This document shows, piece by piece, positions 39,400 to 51,019 of a DNA stretch of 64,000 nucleotides. The stretch is from the NCBI GenBank assembly GCA_015179025.1, contig WHUX01000067.1, positions 186,001 to 250,000 on the forward strand, given 5' to 3'. The notes below the pieces were generated by a model. That model was not told the DNA's origin. It ran no database searches and saw only the letters and a list, made by a program, of their open reading frames with translations. Numbering within the stretch: the first letter of the stretch is position 1; each line of letters starts with the position of its first letter. This stretch comes from Terfezia claveryi. Lineage: Eukaryota > Ascomycota > Pezizomycetes > Pezizales > Pezizaceae. The position numbers and the translations under genes were made by a program.

Positions 39400-40227
39400 G
39401 TAATATATATATGCCTTTGGTTTTTTATTATTTTTTCCAATCTCTATAGAATTTATTCTTTTCAATAATTCCTATATACTTGTCTATAATTTTTAGCTTT
39501 CTCAACTATACTATTACCTTAAAGTTAGTGTTTTTAGCTTTTATAACTATATATATAAGCTTAAGTTATTTTAATTTTAATATATTAGAATTATAAAAAA
39601 ATTTTATAGTTAAGAAAAACTATTTAGACTCCTTAAAGAATTAAATAAAATTATCAAAATCAAATAAAATATATATTTTTATTGTTTATACTATTACTTT
39701 TTATTCTATATTACTCTATTACTATAACTTTTATTTTCTAACTATTTTACTAATTTATAATTAATATTTTTAATTTATATAGCTATATTTATAGGCTTAA
39801 ATTATAATAATATATTAGTACTAAATTTTAACTAGTACTTTTTTCTTTTCTACTTTTATTATAGTTAGTATTAAAGTAGATAAATAGGTAATAGTATAAT
39901 ATAAAGATAGTATAGGAACTAGTAGAGAATTTACTAAGAGCTAAAGTTACAAAAGAATAAAGATAATAAGTAGATAAGTATAAGTACAGTATAAGTTATT
40001 TGATTAACTATCTAAAGAAGTGGGTAAATACTAGCCTTAAATATATGACTATAAAGTATAAATAAAATATATAATAATCTAATTTAAAGAGGAAGTAATA
40101 AAGAGAAATCTATAAGTAGAAAGGTTATATATATATAATATTCAAGTAAGATAATATAGAAAATAACAAATATAGATATATAAATATATAAGTATAATAA
40201 TATAGAGTAAGCTATATATAAGATATG
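39400..40227. repeat. Extremely AT-rich block, probably RIP-decayed repeat
   Basis: Composition switches suddenly to long A/T tracts with TATA and TTA/TAA repeats and almost no CpG. No protein similarity can be read. It abuts a demonstrably mutated LTR, so an older decayed repeat is the likeliest content; that is an inference from composition. Confidence 0.55.
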
Positions 40228-40839
40228 TATTATAGGCAAGCTGTAACTATGGAAATATTTTAGGGAGTAGATAGATAGTTGTAGAGTAGAGTATAATTGC
40301 AGCTATAACTTAGGTATATTATAGACTCAATAAGAGTAAAGTTATATGAGACTTAGAATACTACTTGTATCTTATTGTATTAACTATATAAAAGTAATGA
40401 GTTATATAGAAGTATAGATATGATAATGAGTAATCAGATCAAGATAGTACTTCCTATAATAGCTCAGTAGTACTAATATTAGATAGTTGCCTAACTAGGA
40501 AGCCATTTCTTAATTAGGAATACTACAGTCTGATATACATTGATTAAGTAGCCTGAACTGCAATGTATTACAGTTAGGCTGATATACAGGAGCTGAACTT
40601 GAATATAACTAATAATGATATATAAATAATAAAACATAAAAATATAATGGAAACATATTAAAGAGAGTACATGTATAAAATATAATATCAAAGGTTATAC
40701 ACTTCTATTACCCAATTCTTTTAATGCCATTCCTTAGATGCACTACTATATCTATATAGATAATCAAGCTAAGACAGTTAGCTATAGTAGGGTATTAGTT
40801 ATCCTAGTAGAGGGTAGGTATCTAACTTGAGCCATAATA
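40228..40839 (-). repeat. RIP-mutated LTR of chromovirus family A, reverse orientation
   Basis: The reverse complement aligns along its whole length with the LTR at 47639-48242. Matching blocks include the start (TATTATGGCTCAAG versus TGTTAAGGCTCAGG), the centre (TCATTATCATATCTATACTT versus TCATTATCAGATCTAGGCTT) and the end. The differences are dominated by C-to-T and G-to-A changes in this copy. A purine tract (GAAATAGGGAGTAA on the minus strand) sits just outside, as expected of the polypurine tract before a 3' LTR. Confidence 0.8.
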
Positions 40840-41847
40840 TTACTCCCTATTTCAAGGCAGTTGTTCTTAGCTAAATATAAGTCCTTCTAATTCTAGAGAA
40901 GACAAGTATTAGTAACAACTTAGGTAACTATAATAGCTAGGTTCTAACCTTTTAGCTAGATACCTCTATCCTATTTAAGGGTACCATAAAACTAGTATGC
41001 CTATATATATATGCCATAGGCATTAAAAATAAAACCTCTTACCAAAAAACCTACAGAGAAAAGGTGATGAGTAGAAGGGTAAAAGGTACTATGTCTTTAT
41101 CTAGTATATATTTTGATATGAGTCCTAGCCTCAGATATCCTTTTTATCTCATAGCTTATTAGAGAACTTTTCTTAATACTTCTTGAGCTCTTCTGAATAG
41201 TTATTTAACTTATTAAAGGTTTTTCATATATCTTCAAACTATATATATCTTTCCCAACATACCTTATACTTAACCACTTCTCTATTTCGGTAAGAGTCTA
41301 CTATAGATTCAACTTTGAAGATATCTAGTTTATTTTTATCTATATTTTGTAGCTTATTTTTTTATTTAAATAGCTTAAGGAGGGTACTATGAATAATATT
41401 TTACTATTGTATGCCTTGTGGAACTTCGAGCCTATATGTATATGAACCAATAGCTTCAATGACCTTGTAGGGTCCTATTCACTTGCTGGTAAGGGAATAG
41501 TTGTTCCTAGTTCTTATTTATAGGTTTTGGTAGTTAACCAATACTCAATTATCGATAGTAAACCTATTTGCCTTTTTGAGGTATATAGTATTTCTTTTGT
41601 GATTGATTTGCTTGAGAGTATCATAAATTTAGTTGTGTACAGTTATCATTCAGTCTAGCTATTCTTCTGTAGTAGGAGAGGAGAATTTGTAGTTATTTGA
41701 AAGGTGGATGATATGAGGGTTGAAGCTATATAAACTTCAGTAAGAAGAGTATTTATGAGTAGAGTAGGTGGCAGTATTATAGGCAAACTCAGCTAAGAGT
41801 AGCCATCGTTTCTAATAGGCTTATCTATTGTAACAGTAGATATAGTG
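40840..41847 (-). pseudogene. Chromovirus (Ty3/gypsy) integrase C terminus and chromodomain, RIP-decayed
   Basis: On the minus strand the translation shows LLAEFAYNTATYSTHKYS (41800-41745 area), then IGPYKVIEAIGSYTYRLEVP (about 41490-41425), the typical integrase C-terminal module. A chromodomain-like stretch (VESIVDSYRNREVVKYKVCW) follows around 41310-41240. Stops interrupt every segment, often where TGG is expected, as in the TGA before IGPYKV. Order and strand fit the LTR at 40228-40839 as its 3' LTR. The 5' part of the element is missing beyond 41848, where another LTR begins. Confidence 0.75.
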
Positions 41848-42398
41848 TAATAGAGAATATTGTTTCATTACTTATATAATTAATTATATACTTTTGTATT
41901 TCCTATATTACTACTATATTATATAACTAAGCCTTTAAGTCAAAGGACTAGCCTTTTACTACTTCCTACTACTTTATAAGTATCCATACTATATGGAATT
42001 TACTATAAGAAATTTCATGGAACTTACTATATAAGCACACCTTTATTATGGCTGCATGACTATTATTTTAGGCCATGTGACTCATTACTATAGCTATATG
42101 ACCTCCTTTGTACAATGCACCACTTTCTAATGTGCCATCTTTTATTGTATTTATTTTCTTAGTTATTAGATCTTAAAGAAGTATAAATAGGCTATTGGAT
42201 TCCCTCTAGAATCTACAGAAAAACAGAATCAAGCACAAAATAGAGCAAGCAAGCTTATATATCGATCAGATTAAGATTATATAGCTTAGATAGCATGAAT
42301 TCATATAAGATAGATTACACTAGTTAATTACTATTCTCTAGTGAAACATTCTATATAGTAATCTCCCTACCCTTCTGAGGTTCTATATCAGCTAAAAA
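41848..42398 (+). repeat. Truncated, RIP-mutated LTR of gypsy family B
   Basis: It matches 59078 to about 59670 from its first bases (TGTAATAGAGAATATTG versus TGTAATGGAGAACGTTA). Landmarks in common include TATACTTTTGTATTTCCTAT, GTGACTCATTACTAT, AAGTATAAATAGGC-type and AGTAATCTCCCTACCCTTCT. Nearly all differences are transitions toward A/T in this copy. The match stops near 42398, about 85 bases before the LTR end in the other copy, so the 3' end is lost. It directly abuts the integrase remnant on its left. Confidence 0.75.
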
Positions 42399-42829
42399 AA
42401 TTCTCCATCATGACGCAGCAACTAGTTTTGTTCTACTTGGTATACCACCAAATTCCTGCTGCCTCTCATGCACCCTGTTCATACTACAAAATTTCTGCTC
42501 CCACTCATGCACCCCATGCGCATCCTCAAAATATATGCTCTATACCTTGAACACTACCAAATTCCTACTGCCTCTCATATACCCTATATGTACCCTCAAA
42601 CTTCAGCAGAAAAAATAAACAAATCTGTATCCGGACGCATCAACTACTTTTATACCATCCCACTGCTGTATTACAATTTTCTGCTTACCTCTATACGCCC
42701 CCACACATGCTCTCCTAATATTGGCCTGGTACCTGTTTTATATCCGACACTTCATGTTCTTTGTAGCTCTTCTCTCAACTGGTCACAAGTTTATTATTTC
42801 CTAATTATAAATCATATTCTATGTCTCTA

Positions 42830-45740
42830 AGTCTATTCTATTATTTACCAACCAACTTTCCCTCGGCTCTACTAGTATCAAATGCGCAATCCCTTCTATT
42901 TGTGATATCTTAACTATAACCCCTTTCCTACTCATCGGCAATCCAACGCGAACCATCCCTTCTGTGCCCTACACAGCATTCAACCCAATACATTGAAGCA
43001 GATTCACATGTACCAACCGGTGCACCATTCCTGCTATAGTTATTACTTTGAACAATGCATTGATTCGTCCTAGTATTCGACCATTCAGCATCCCTACTGG
43101 TGCCTCATCCAATGCATGCTGTCTCCTTACCCATATCTAATTGTATCTTTCCTTCCTGTGAAATTTTTCGGTGCATCTAGCATTGTGCAAAATGAACCCT
43201 TCTCCACTGAATTTTGGTACTGGAATTTGAAGCACCCTATATGAATGAATTTCCTGAACTAATAGCTCGGTAGGGTCGGAATCCATGCTTCTAACTTCCT
43301 GCCTTAAAAACACTTGCGTTGTCAGTACCAGATCTGGCAAGCCAGTTACACGCTCCAGATCCTCGAGGCTGGATATTAATCCCAACTCAATTTTCCCCTA
43401 CAACTTTAAGTAGACCTGTTTTCCGACACCTAGTGTTACATCTCCGTTTTGCCTAACCTGGTTCCATAGATTAAGTGTCAAGTCCTTCATAGCAAAAGTA
43501 TGATCCCTCGTGTAGGTAGTAACTATCTGTGGTATTGCATTAACCCTATTATTTCAATGGTAAGCATCCTTAAGGCCTTTATGCATAGCTTCACTGATAT
43601 TCGTGGAATATTGAGCTAGAGCCCCAAACTTCGGAATCTGTTCGGCATAATGGGAGATTAAATGGATTTTTGGGAAATTGAAGTATGCCCCTTCTTGTAA
43701 AATCTGATTCACCAATTCCCGATGGTACAAGGTATTTTCTTGATGCATCCTAATCTTTTCCAATGCCCTGAGGTCTTCAACCAATGATCCCGCTTGTTCT
43801 TTCAACAAATCCTTATGTGCTTCTGCAGCAGCCTTTCTTATTTTCTTATCAGGACGGAACCTAGAAAACACAGCTTTAGTTTCATGAAACACATGCAAAT
43901 ATTCTTGTAAATAAGAAACTGTCTTATCCATATGACTAGGATACTGAGTCATAAGATAAAAGTCAGTGATGCTACGTACGCAGCGAATTGCTTGGTTGAA
44001 CTCCTGTACCTGACCTCCGGTGGGCCGTGGTTGGTTGGCCTTCTGATGCAATGCTGCGGTAAATGTTCCAAGAATGACTTTACCAAAGTTCTGCATTTCC
44101 TTTCCCGACCATTGTGAAACAACTCGGTATCTCTTGGTCGGAACTGAAAATCCGGAGTAGAGAGGCAACCGATACCAGACATAGTCAAATGCATTAATCC
44201 GCTCATAGTATTCTAGAAAACCTTGAATCCAATCCATTAAATGATTTAACACTCCTAGGAGGATATTGTGCAAAACATCTGCTCAAATGAGCTTAGGCGG
44301 ATTTATATTTGGGACTGACCACAAGGCATTTTTGATGTTTTTAACGCCGTTTGCTTTCAAACTGACAGCGTCGGAATCATTGTACCCTGTGGTATAATTT
44401 TGATGTAAGTGAGCTGGATAACCACTTCCTGAATACTCACCAAGCTTCTTGGTCGGAATTGTGCAAGAAGGGTAGCAGTTGTTTGCAATACCATAGATTG
44501 TAGTATTTTCCATATAGTCAGCGAGCCAACAAAAGAGCTTAGGAAAGCATAAGTGTACATTCTCATCAGCACAAACCATGTTGTAGCCTTTCTGACATCT
44601 CACGTCAGATAGCTGTTTTAGCAAATGCGCCAAAACATTATATTTGATTTGCAATGCCTGAATTTCCTGCGTTTCTACTGAATACCCAGGTATTTTGTTG
44701 ATTTATTTCGGGCCAATCGGTAGTAGTGCAATTGGTATCCAGGCATGCATCGTATGTGTATTGCATATGGAGCTTCCGATATTGCCTATACTCATATAAA
44801 CAGGCCATAACTTTTTGTCTCCAGAGAAATTCGTTAGGTGAGTTTCATCTGATGCTAGTAAAATCGAAACAAGTGTTCTGCCTTCAGGTAGCAAAGCCTA
44901 TCCGTTTCAGTTAGTTGGATATACAACGTAGTATACACAAATTGCTCACCTAAGTGTCTTCCCACCACTGTGTAGTATGGATCTCACTATATACCCTGTT
45001 CCCTTCATTGTCGTATTCTTGCCACGGGCCCTAGGCCATCTCGCTGGCATAAACCTTTTGGCATAGAAGGTACTTCACTGCTGCAATAATATTCCGATAA
45101 TAAAAGGCCACCCCTTGAGTAATGGGTAGTTCACTGTTCCTGAGTACCAGGAAGGTTCATTTGCTGCTACGTCAATAAGCTTATACATTGTATATGCTGA
45201 CCGAAATTGAATCTCGTGTGTTGGATTGAGGCCTTTTAAGAGGTTATCCTTGAAAAACTGGTCGATCTTTGACTGTGAGGTCTTTGTAGAATTGAAGAAG
45301 TATGCCAGTCGATAATCAATTGAGGTGCGGAATGGAGCAAACAAATTGAAGTTTCGGTCTTCCTCCAGAAATACATGTGGACATATTGGGTTGCCTGCAC
45401 GTGGATAGGTGATTGCATCAATATGCTAACTTCCTTTATTGGATTTTGGTTCAATACAAAAAGTTCGAGCCTCCCTATCAGATCCCTCGCTATGGCATAA
45501 ATCAGAGTAGTAATCAATATCAGCAGATATAATATCTGTAAAATTGACTTCATCTATATCATAATCTAAATTAGTAGTATCTCTGGTATTGGAGAACCAA
45601 TGCTTTCGAGACGGTGGCAGTGGCCCATTAAGATCCTTCACATTTTTTTCGGGATGAACCTTCTCTAAATGATTTGTATATGCTCCAGCTGAAGTATAGA
45701 ATCATGAGCACCATTGGCATAGGGTTTTGTATCTGTTCAT
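42830..45740 (-). pseudogene. Plavaka-like DNA transposase, decayed copy 1
   Basis: From the 5' end on the minus strand: a C2H2-type finger (CQWCS...H...H, about 45720-45660, with an internal stop), a charged linker, YKLIDVAANEPSWYSGTV, and the hallmark ASDETHLTNFSGDKKLWPVY followed by SIGNI (about 44840-44770). The conserved ILLGVLNHLMDWIQGFLEYY and LISHYAEQIPKFGALAQYST (43554-44273) come next, then a C-terminal region reaching about 42830. Several stops and frame changes break it. It is homologous along its length to the copy at 51541-54812. No terminal repeats were identified. Fungal Plavaka elements belong to the CACTA-like superfamily; that placement is established knowledge, the assignment here is by motif. 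Confidence 0.72.
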
Positions 45741-46017
45741 TTTGAAATGTCACGGAGGTTGTAAAATGTTGTAAGAGACAGATTTGTGGTGTAATATTTT
45801 TATTAACAGAATCTCAGGGAATAAGCTTCATAAGTACCAAGGCTCCGATTGCACTGAATAAAGGATCCTATCTGACGTGATGCATTGGATTTTGCCAAGA
45901 TCGACTGCGTATGATACTCTTGGCCCCACCCCCCTTCCTAATCTTCTCTCTACTTACTTTCTTCCTTCTACCCACACCAAATACACAACCTTCGCATCCT
46001 TCCTTACTTCCCTCTAC

Positions 46018-46442
46018 CATGGAGACTACCCTCTACCTCTGGAGTCGGGAGAGCTCTTACCTTCATCTTGTTGCATCTAAATTCAATGCCGCAATCAGCC
46101 AACTGAAGCCACTGCGATCACGCTGGCAAGAACAACAAGATAAGGCTGGAGTGCTTCCTATCCTTGGTTAAGGTCCTATCTATGACCCTCACTTCAACCA
46201 TGCCACTTCTTTGCCGAGTTCAGGGCTGCCCAAGGCAATACTTCACTAGATACAAGTTCCGACTTCACTGGTTGGAACACTCTCATAGTTTATTATGTTT
46301 GCTCTCCCCCTTTAATAAAACTACAATTTCCAACCTGAACAAAAGAATCACTTCCTGCATGAACCTTGATATTGACTCTTCCATCGCCCAAATCATTAAT
46401 CCTTTCCTCCCTCATCCTTCCTCTCTAACTACGTTTCTGTAG
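46018..46442 (+). CDS. Small hypothetical protein(s), one C2H2-type finger
   Basis: Two adjacent frames, 46018-46171 (METTLYLWSRESSYLHLV...) and 46164-46442, may be exons of one gene. The second carries CRVQGCPRQYFTRYKFRLHW then LEH, spacing C-x4-C-x12-H-x3-H, a good C2H2 zinc finger. The first frame is open upstream from 45911. No homologue is recognised. The position, between a transposon copy and minisatellites, makes a transposon-derived or dead origin possible. Confidence 0.35.
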
Positions 46443-46855
46443 ACATTCGCAATAGGCATGCCGTTGTCTTAGCCGTTGTCTTATCTGCTGCCTCTGATTT
46501 GACTTTGCAGATTGAGAAGAAGCTAGATTTGGAGGAGCTATTGGAGTTAGGGGACGCATTGGGGTCAGCGGAGGCACGGGAGGGGTTGGAAATAAGACTG
46601 CGAGTGGCATATTTTCTTGGTTCTCTAATTCATTGCTAGTTATAGATAATCCGACTCTAAACGTTACTTTGCTCACTTACCATGTGGTGATGGTGACGTG
46701 GGTGGTACTTCCATATCCTCCTCCATATCCTTAACATCGGTAGTTAATTCCGATACACTTTGGAGAGGAGCTATCCGCTTATGCCGGCTTCGTGTTCTAT
46801 ATAATGTCTTCATTGGGTCTTCATTAATACTAAGAAAATATTAGCTAGGACTAAG

Positions 46856-46977
46856 ACTCTCACTCCAATTATGGGAGGGCTCTCGCTCCAATTATGGGAG
46901 AGCTCTCACTCCAATGGGAGGTCTCTCACTCCAATGGGAGGACTCTCACTCTAATGGGAGGGCTCTCACTCCAAAGG
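46856..46977. repeat. Minisatellite A, 19-23 bp unit
   Basis: Six tandem units based on GGGAGGGCTCTCACTCCAAT; the first two units carry an extra TAT before GGGAG. Units differ by single bases. Confidence 0.9.
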
Positions 46978-46989
46978 GGTCTCCTAAGG

Positions 46990-47092
46990 GGGGCTCTCAA
47001 CTAAAAGGGGGCTTTCTCAACCAAAGGGGGGCTTTCTCAACCAAAGGGGAGCTTTCTCAACCAAAGGGGGGCTTTCTCAACCAAAGGGGGTT
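46990..47092. repeat. Minisatellite B, 20 bp unit
   Basis: About five tandem units based on CCAAAGGGGGGCTTTCTCAA, nearly identical. It abuts minisatellite A with a 12-base junction. The plus-strand frame 46914-47102 across both arrays is a by-product of the repeats. Confidence 0.9.
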
Positions 47093-47638
47093 TCTTTGCT
47101 AAGCTAAGTAGGACATACCTATTAGTACTATCTTTTGGAGATAGCTCTAATGGTGGAAACATCAGTTTCTGGTGAGGTTGACGTGAAGGCATAATGATAG
47201 TAGTAGCAGAATAGCTAATAGTCAATAATAGCAATTAATGTATTGCAGATGTTGAGGAGAATAGGTTTATATGTATTAAAAGATTTGGAGGGGGGAGCAA
47301 ATCAAACCTGTGTCAGTGCTATGGTCTCAATAGTCTCATACCTAATTGGGAAGGAATTGATGTGAGTAGCATGTACCGCTAGGTATTACAAAGATCTACA
47401 AGACAACAGCATATTTGCAGTGCACTTAGAATCCAACTTAAGTGGTCGGATGACTTCTGCAACAGGGGCTTGATACAGTGGCTCTAAATGAATTATTAAT
47501 ATTTGGTAGTAGTGCTATTACATACATATGCAATATTCTAGGTCTTTCTGACTTAGGAAATTTACTAGAAGGGGTACAAGCTGCTTTCTAAATAGGCTTA
47601 GATTTGGGATTGCACTACTAAATAACTTGAGTCTAGCA
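47093..47638. other. No gene seen
   Basis: Sequence between the minisatellites and the gypsy 5' LTR. No family-like reading frame was noted. Confidence 0.45.
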
Positions 47639-48242
47639 TGTTAAGGCTCAGGTAAGAGACCTACCTCCTCGAGGGCTAATTCCAAGACTCTACTATAATG
47701 CTAACTGATATGGCCTGATCAACCATGCAGATAAGGTAGTGCAGATAAAGAGATTGGCATATTAAAGTGTGTAGCCTCTGACATCAGATCTCATGCATGT
47801 ATTTCTCTTCTCGTATCCATCATGTTCTATTTGTTATGTCATTCATGTATTGTTATTGGATGTATTCAAGTTATCTCCTATATGTCAGCCTGACTGCAAA
47901 GCATTGTAGTTCGGGCTGCCTAATCAATGTATGTCAGACTGCAATATTCCTAATTGGGAAGTGTCTTCCTAATCAGGTAACAACCTAATGTCAGTACTAC
48001 TAAGCTGTTATAGGAAGCATCGTCCAGATCTGATTATTCATTATCAGATCTAGGCTTCTATATAACCCACCGCTTTTACATAGTTAATAAAATAAGACCC
48101 AAGCGGTGATCTAAGTCTCATATAGCTTTACTCTTATCGAGTCCACTCTATACCCGAGTTGTTACTGCGTTTATACTTGTACTTAATACTGATAACCCTT
48201 TTTGCTGACTTGTATATTCGTAGTTACAGCCCACCTGTAACA
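47639..48242 (+). repeat. 5' LTR of gypsy family A
   Basis: It starts TGTTAAGGCTCA and ends CCTGTAACA, so TGTTA and TAACA form the usual inverted ends. The 604-bp length agrees with the 612-bp mutated copy at 40228-40839. A TATATAACCC-type promoter sequence lies near 48060 and AATAAAATAAG near 48087. Confidence 0.8.
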
Positions 48243-48300
48243 TTACACTGCTTGTCTATACACCTCTATAGACACCAACACCCTACAATCCCCTACAACT

Positions 48301-50058
48301 ATGTCAATGTTGAGAGGATTACTTGGTGAAGCCTCTGATGAGCCTATGGCTGACACCGACAATGATAGTGTTGTCTAAGTACAGCAACGAGCTGAACAAT
48401 TCATCGAGCAATACTATGCTCCCTCTTCTCAGATTCTACAATTTCAGGAACACTGGGGCACCCCCCGTCAACAAATAGGACTCGGATTAATATTCTCCTC
48501 CTCTCCTGAACCTATCATATGATTAGTTGCCCTATCAGTAGCTCCATCTAATAATTCAGGACCCTCCATTAAGGGCAAGCGACCAGCAGCTCGCCACCAG
48601 ACTCCCGTTGATCCTGAATACGCCGCCATAAAGGCACAAGTTCAGCGTTTAGAGGCAGAAAAGCAAGCTGCACTCGCATAAGTACAACAGCTACAACAGA
48701 CACAGACAGCACATACCGAGTTCATTCAGCGAAGTGCAGCAGATATCCAGAATACAGCTAATACTGCTGCCAATAAACATGCACAATTATCGAACGATAC
48801 GCAAAGTGCACTCACACAAATCCAGAATCTTATTATTTCGGAACAAACAAACCAGACAAAAGAATTCCAGACAATCCACCACAACCTCCGATATCTCAAG
48901 GGACAAGCCGACTTCTACAATGATCAATACCAACAATGGTTTGCTAGTATTGAAGGACAAATTAGTAGTATGAAAGGACAATTCACTAACTTTCAAGACC
49001 GACTTGAAAGGGTAGAACATTGGGTACAGGCTCCTCAGCCTATACACCCTCCAGCAAATACAGTACAAAGACTCGAGCAAGCAGCAGGAGGTATACCACC
49101 ACCTCCTCCACTACCAGTCAGACAAAGATGACCCAGAGATTCCACTCCTCCACTTCCACCTCCAGTAGGACTTGGAATCTTTGAAGATAAGCAGATAGCA
49201 GGCAAAGCACTACCGCTGAATAAATTCAAGGGAGACCGAACGCATCTCGAAGGCTGAATCCTTCAAATGGATGATTATTTTCTTATTATCCTCACTCGAA
49301 ATGAAGACTAGAAGCTGGCATATGTTAGGTTGTCAATGGATAGAAAGGCATTAGATTGGTGGAAGGCTAACCGGATTAAGTATCACACTTGGAAGGAAGT
49401 TAAGGAAGCCATGGAACTATATTATGGGGATCACTACCAGGCAGACCGAGCATACCATGACTTAGCAGGACTAAAAAAAACTGGTTCTGTTTTAGACTAC
49501 CTAATGGAGGTAGATAGGCTTAACAACTATGCCAAATTATCTGAGATGCAAGTCATTAATATTATCATCTCCAACCTCCCCCATGACCTCTGCAAATCAA
49601 TGGCCCATTATAAAAACCTCCGCACCTTTCCTCACCAATGGAGACAAAAACTCATCGAAATGGATATCATCAATACTGAGTTCCAGAGTCGTAGCCACTG
49701 TACTGCTCCATCTCAACCAGCATCAAAGAAACGAACATTTGACGATCGAGTACAGTTTCCAGGAAGAAACTCTACTACAACTACTACTGGCTCATCAAGA
49801 ATAGAACGCCTCCCAAGCCCCATCTTTAATAAATGACAAAAAGAAGGGAGGTGCACTAACTGTGGAAGAAGCACTCATAAATATTATAAGTGTAGAAGCC
49901 AAAGAACTACTAAAACCGCCCCTCTATTTAATGCCTCTACTACTCGTACTACTAGTCAGGCACTAGTACCTGCCAATAAGAAAGTACGAACAGATAAGGG
50001 ACAATTAAGGATTACAGAGCTGGGCTCTGAAGAAGAAGAACAGTCGGGAAACAAGTAA
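48301..50058 (+). pseudogene. gag of gypsy family A, with RIP-like stops
   Basis: The frame from ATG 48301 encodes a glutamine-rich, coiled-coil N-terminal region and a capsid region (KALDWWKANRIKYHTWKEVK; LNNYAKLSEMQVINIIISNL). A zinc knuckle CTNCGRSTHKYYKC (C-x2-C-x4-H-x4-C) lies near 49858-49899. It is interrupted by at least seven in-frame stops, for example at 48376, 49255 and 49836, all derivable from CAA, CAG, CGA or TGG by one transition. It would not be functional. Confidence 0.8.
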
Positions 50059-50113
50059 GGAGTACATCACCTACCGTTGGACGTACTCCCAGACACTCTC
50101 CTCTTTTGACGGT
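50046..50113 (+). promoter_or_regulatory. Candidate programmed -1 ribosomal frameshift site at gag-pol junction
   Basis: The heptamer GGGAAAC (50046-50052) is in the gag frame as G_GGA_AAC, the classical X_XXY_YYZ form. It lies two codons before the gag TAA (50056-50058). After a 6-nt spacer, GGAGTAC (50059-50065) pairs perfectly with GTACTCC (50083-50089). ACCGT in the loop (50073-50077) can pair with ACGGT (50109-50113), making an H-type pseudoknot possible. The pol frame is -1 relative to gag and open across the site. Confidence 0.7.
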
Positions 50114-51016
50114 CCGAATTCTTATCACTGGGGAAGAAGTTGAAGCAGTAGTAGACTGTAGAGCTAGTGCTCCAGTTGTTAGGAAAAGATTGGCAGTTAA
50201 GTTGGGAATTTGGAAGAGAGCTAGGGAAGTTAGGGTTAGGCAGAGAGATGGATCTCGAATTTCTGGAAGGAAATATATGGTTAATACTAGGTTTGATATA
50301 TTAGATTCCTCTTCTCATTTTTTGGGTAACTTCAAGATGGATGCCGAAGTTTTGGATATTGGGAAGAAGGATGTTATTTTGGGTTTATCTTAGTTAACAG
50401 AAAATGGATTTTCGGTAGATACTCAGGACAGGTGCCTGAGACAGGTCTCTACAGGTTTGATTATTCCGTATTCTGTTAGATGGATTCCTACTGTTTCCAT
50501 TCTGGAAGTTGAAGAGCCACTAGAGGATGGCGAGATTGTGCTTATTATTGATGCAAGCCAACGATACTCTCGTTACGCACATTGCTTTACTGTAGAACAG
50601 GCAGCTAGACTCCCTGAACATAAGCCGTGGGACCATGAAATCCCCCTCCAAGACCCAACTGCAAAGATACCATTCGGGGCTATCTATAAGACCACATGGG
50701 AGGAAGACAAAGCACTCCAGAAGTACCTTGATGAGAACCTTCCTACTACCAAAGTCCGACGTTCACGCTCCTCCGCTGGTGCTCCTATCCTATTTGTTTG
50801 AAAGAAAGATGGATCCTTAAGGCTATGTGTTAATTACCGAGCCCTCAACTGCCTTACAGTACCAAACAAATACCCACTCCCTCTTATCTCAGAGTTACTT
50901 GATAGAACTCATAGAGGTAAATGGTTCACTCAATTGGACCTTAGGAATAGGTATAACCTCATCAGGATTGCATCAGGAGACGAATGGAAGACAGCATTCA
51001 GGACAAAGAACATCAG
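50052..51016 (+). pseudogene. Protease and partial reverse transcriptase of gypsy family A
   Basis: In the -1 frame the product shows VEAVVDCRASAPVV (retroviral-type aspartic protease, with C-R-A where S/T-G-A is usual) and VILGLS before a stop. The RT start follows: PEHKPWDHEIPL, then [16 protein letters not shown] and [15 protein letters not shown]. Stops at about 50394 and 50799 fit single transitions. Homology ends near 51016, before the catalytic YxDD box. Confidence 0.8.
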
Positions 51017-51019
51017 CAA

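Larger units (their letters stand above)
47639..51016 (+). mobile_element. Ty3/gypsy retrotransposon family A, 3'-truncated
   Basis: A 5' LTR (47639-48242) is followed by gag, protease and the start of reverse transcriptase, then the element ends abruptly inside RT near 51016. Integrase, RNase H and a 3' LTR are absent here. The relative at 40228-41847 preserves exactly the missing 3' end. Coding damage consists of stops explainable by single C-to-T or G-to-A changes, as in RIP. Confidence 0.85.

Noticed and set aside
46856..47092. Possible CRISPR-like array
   Set aside because: The repeats are contiguous with no unique spacers, and the genome is fungal.
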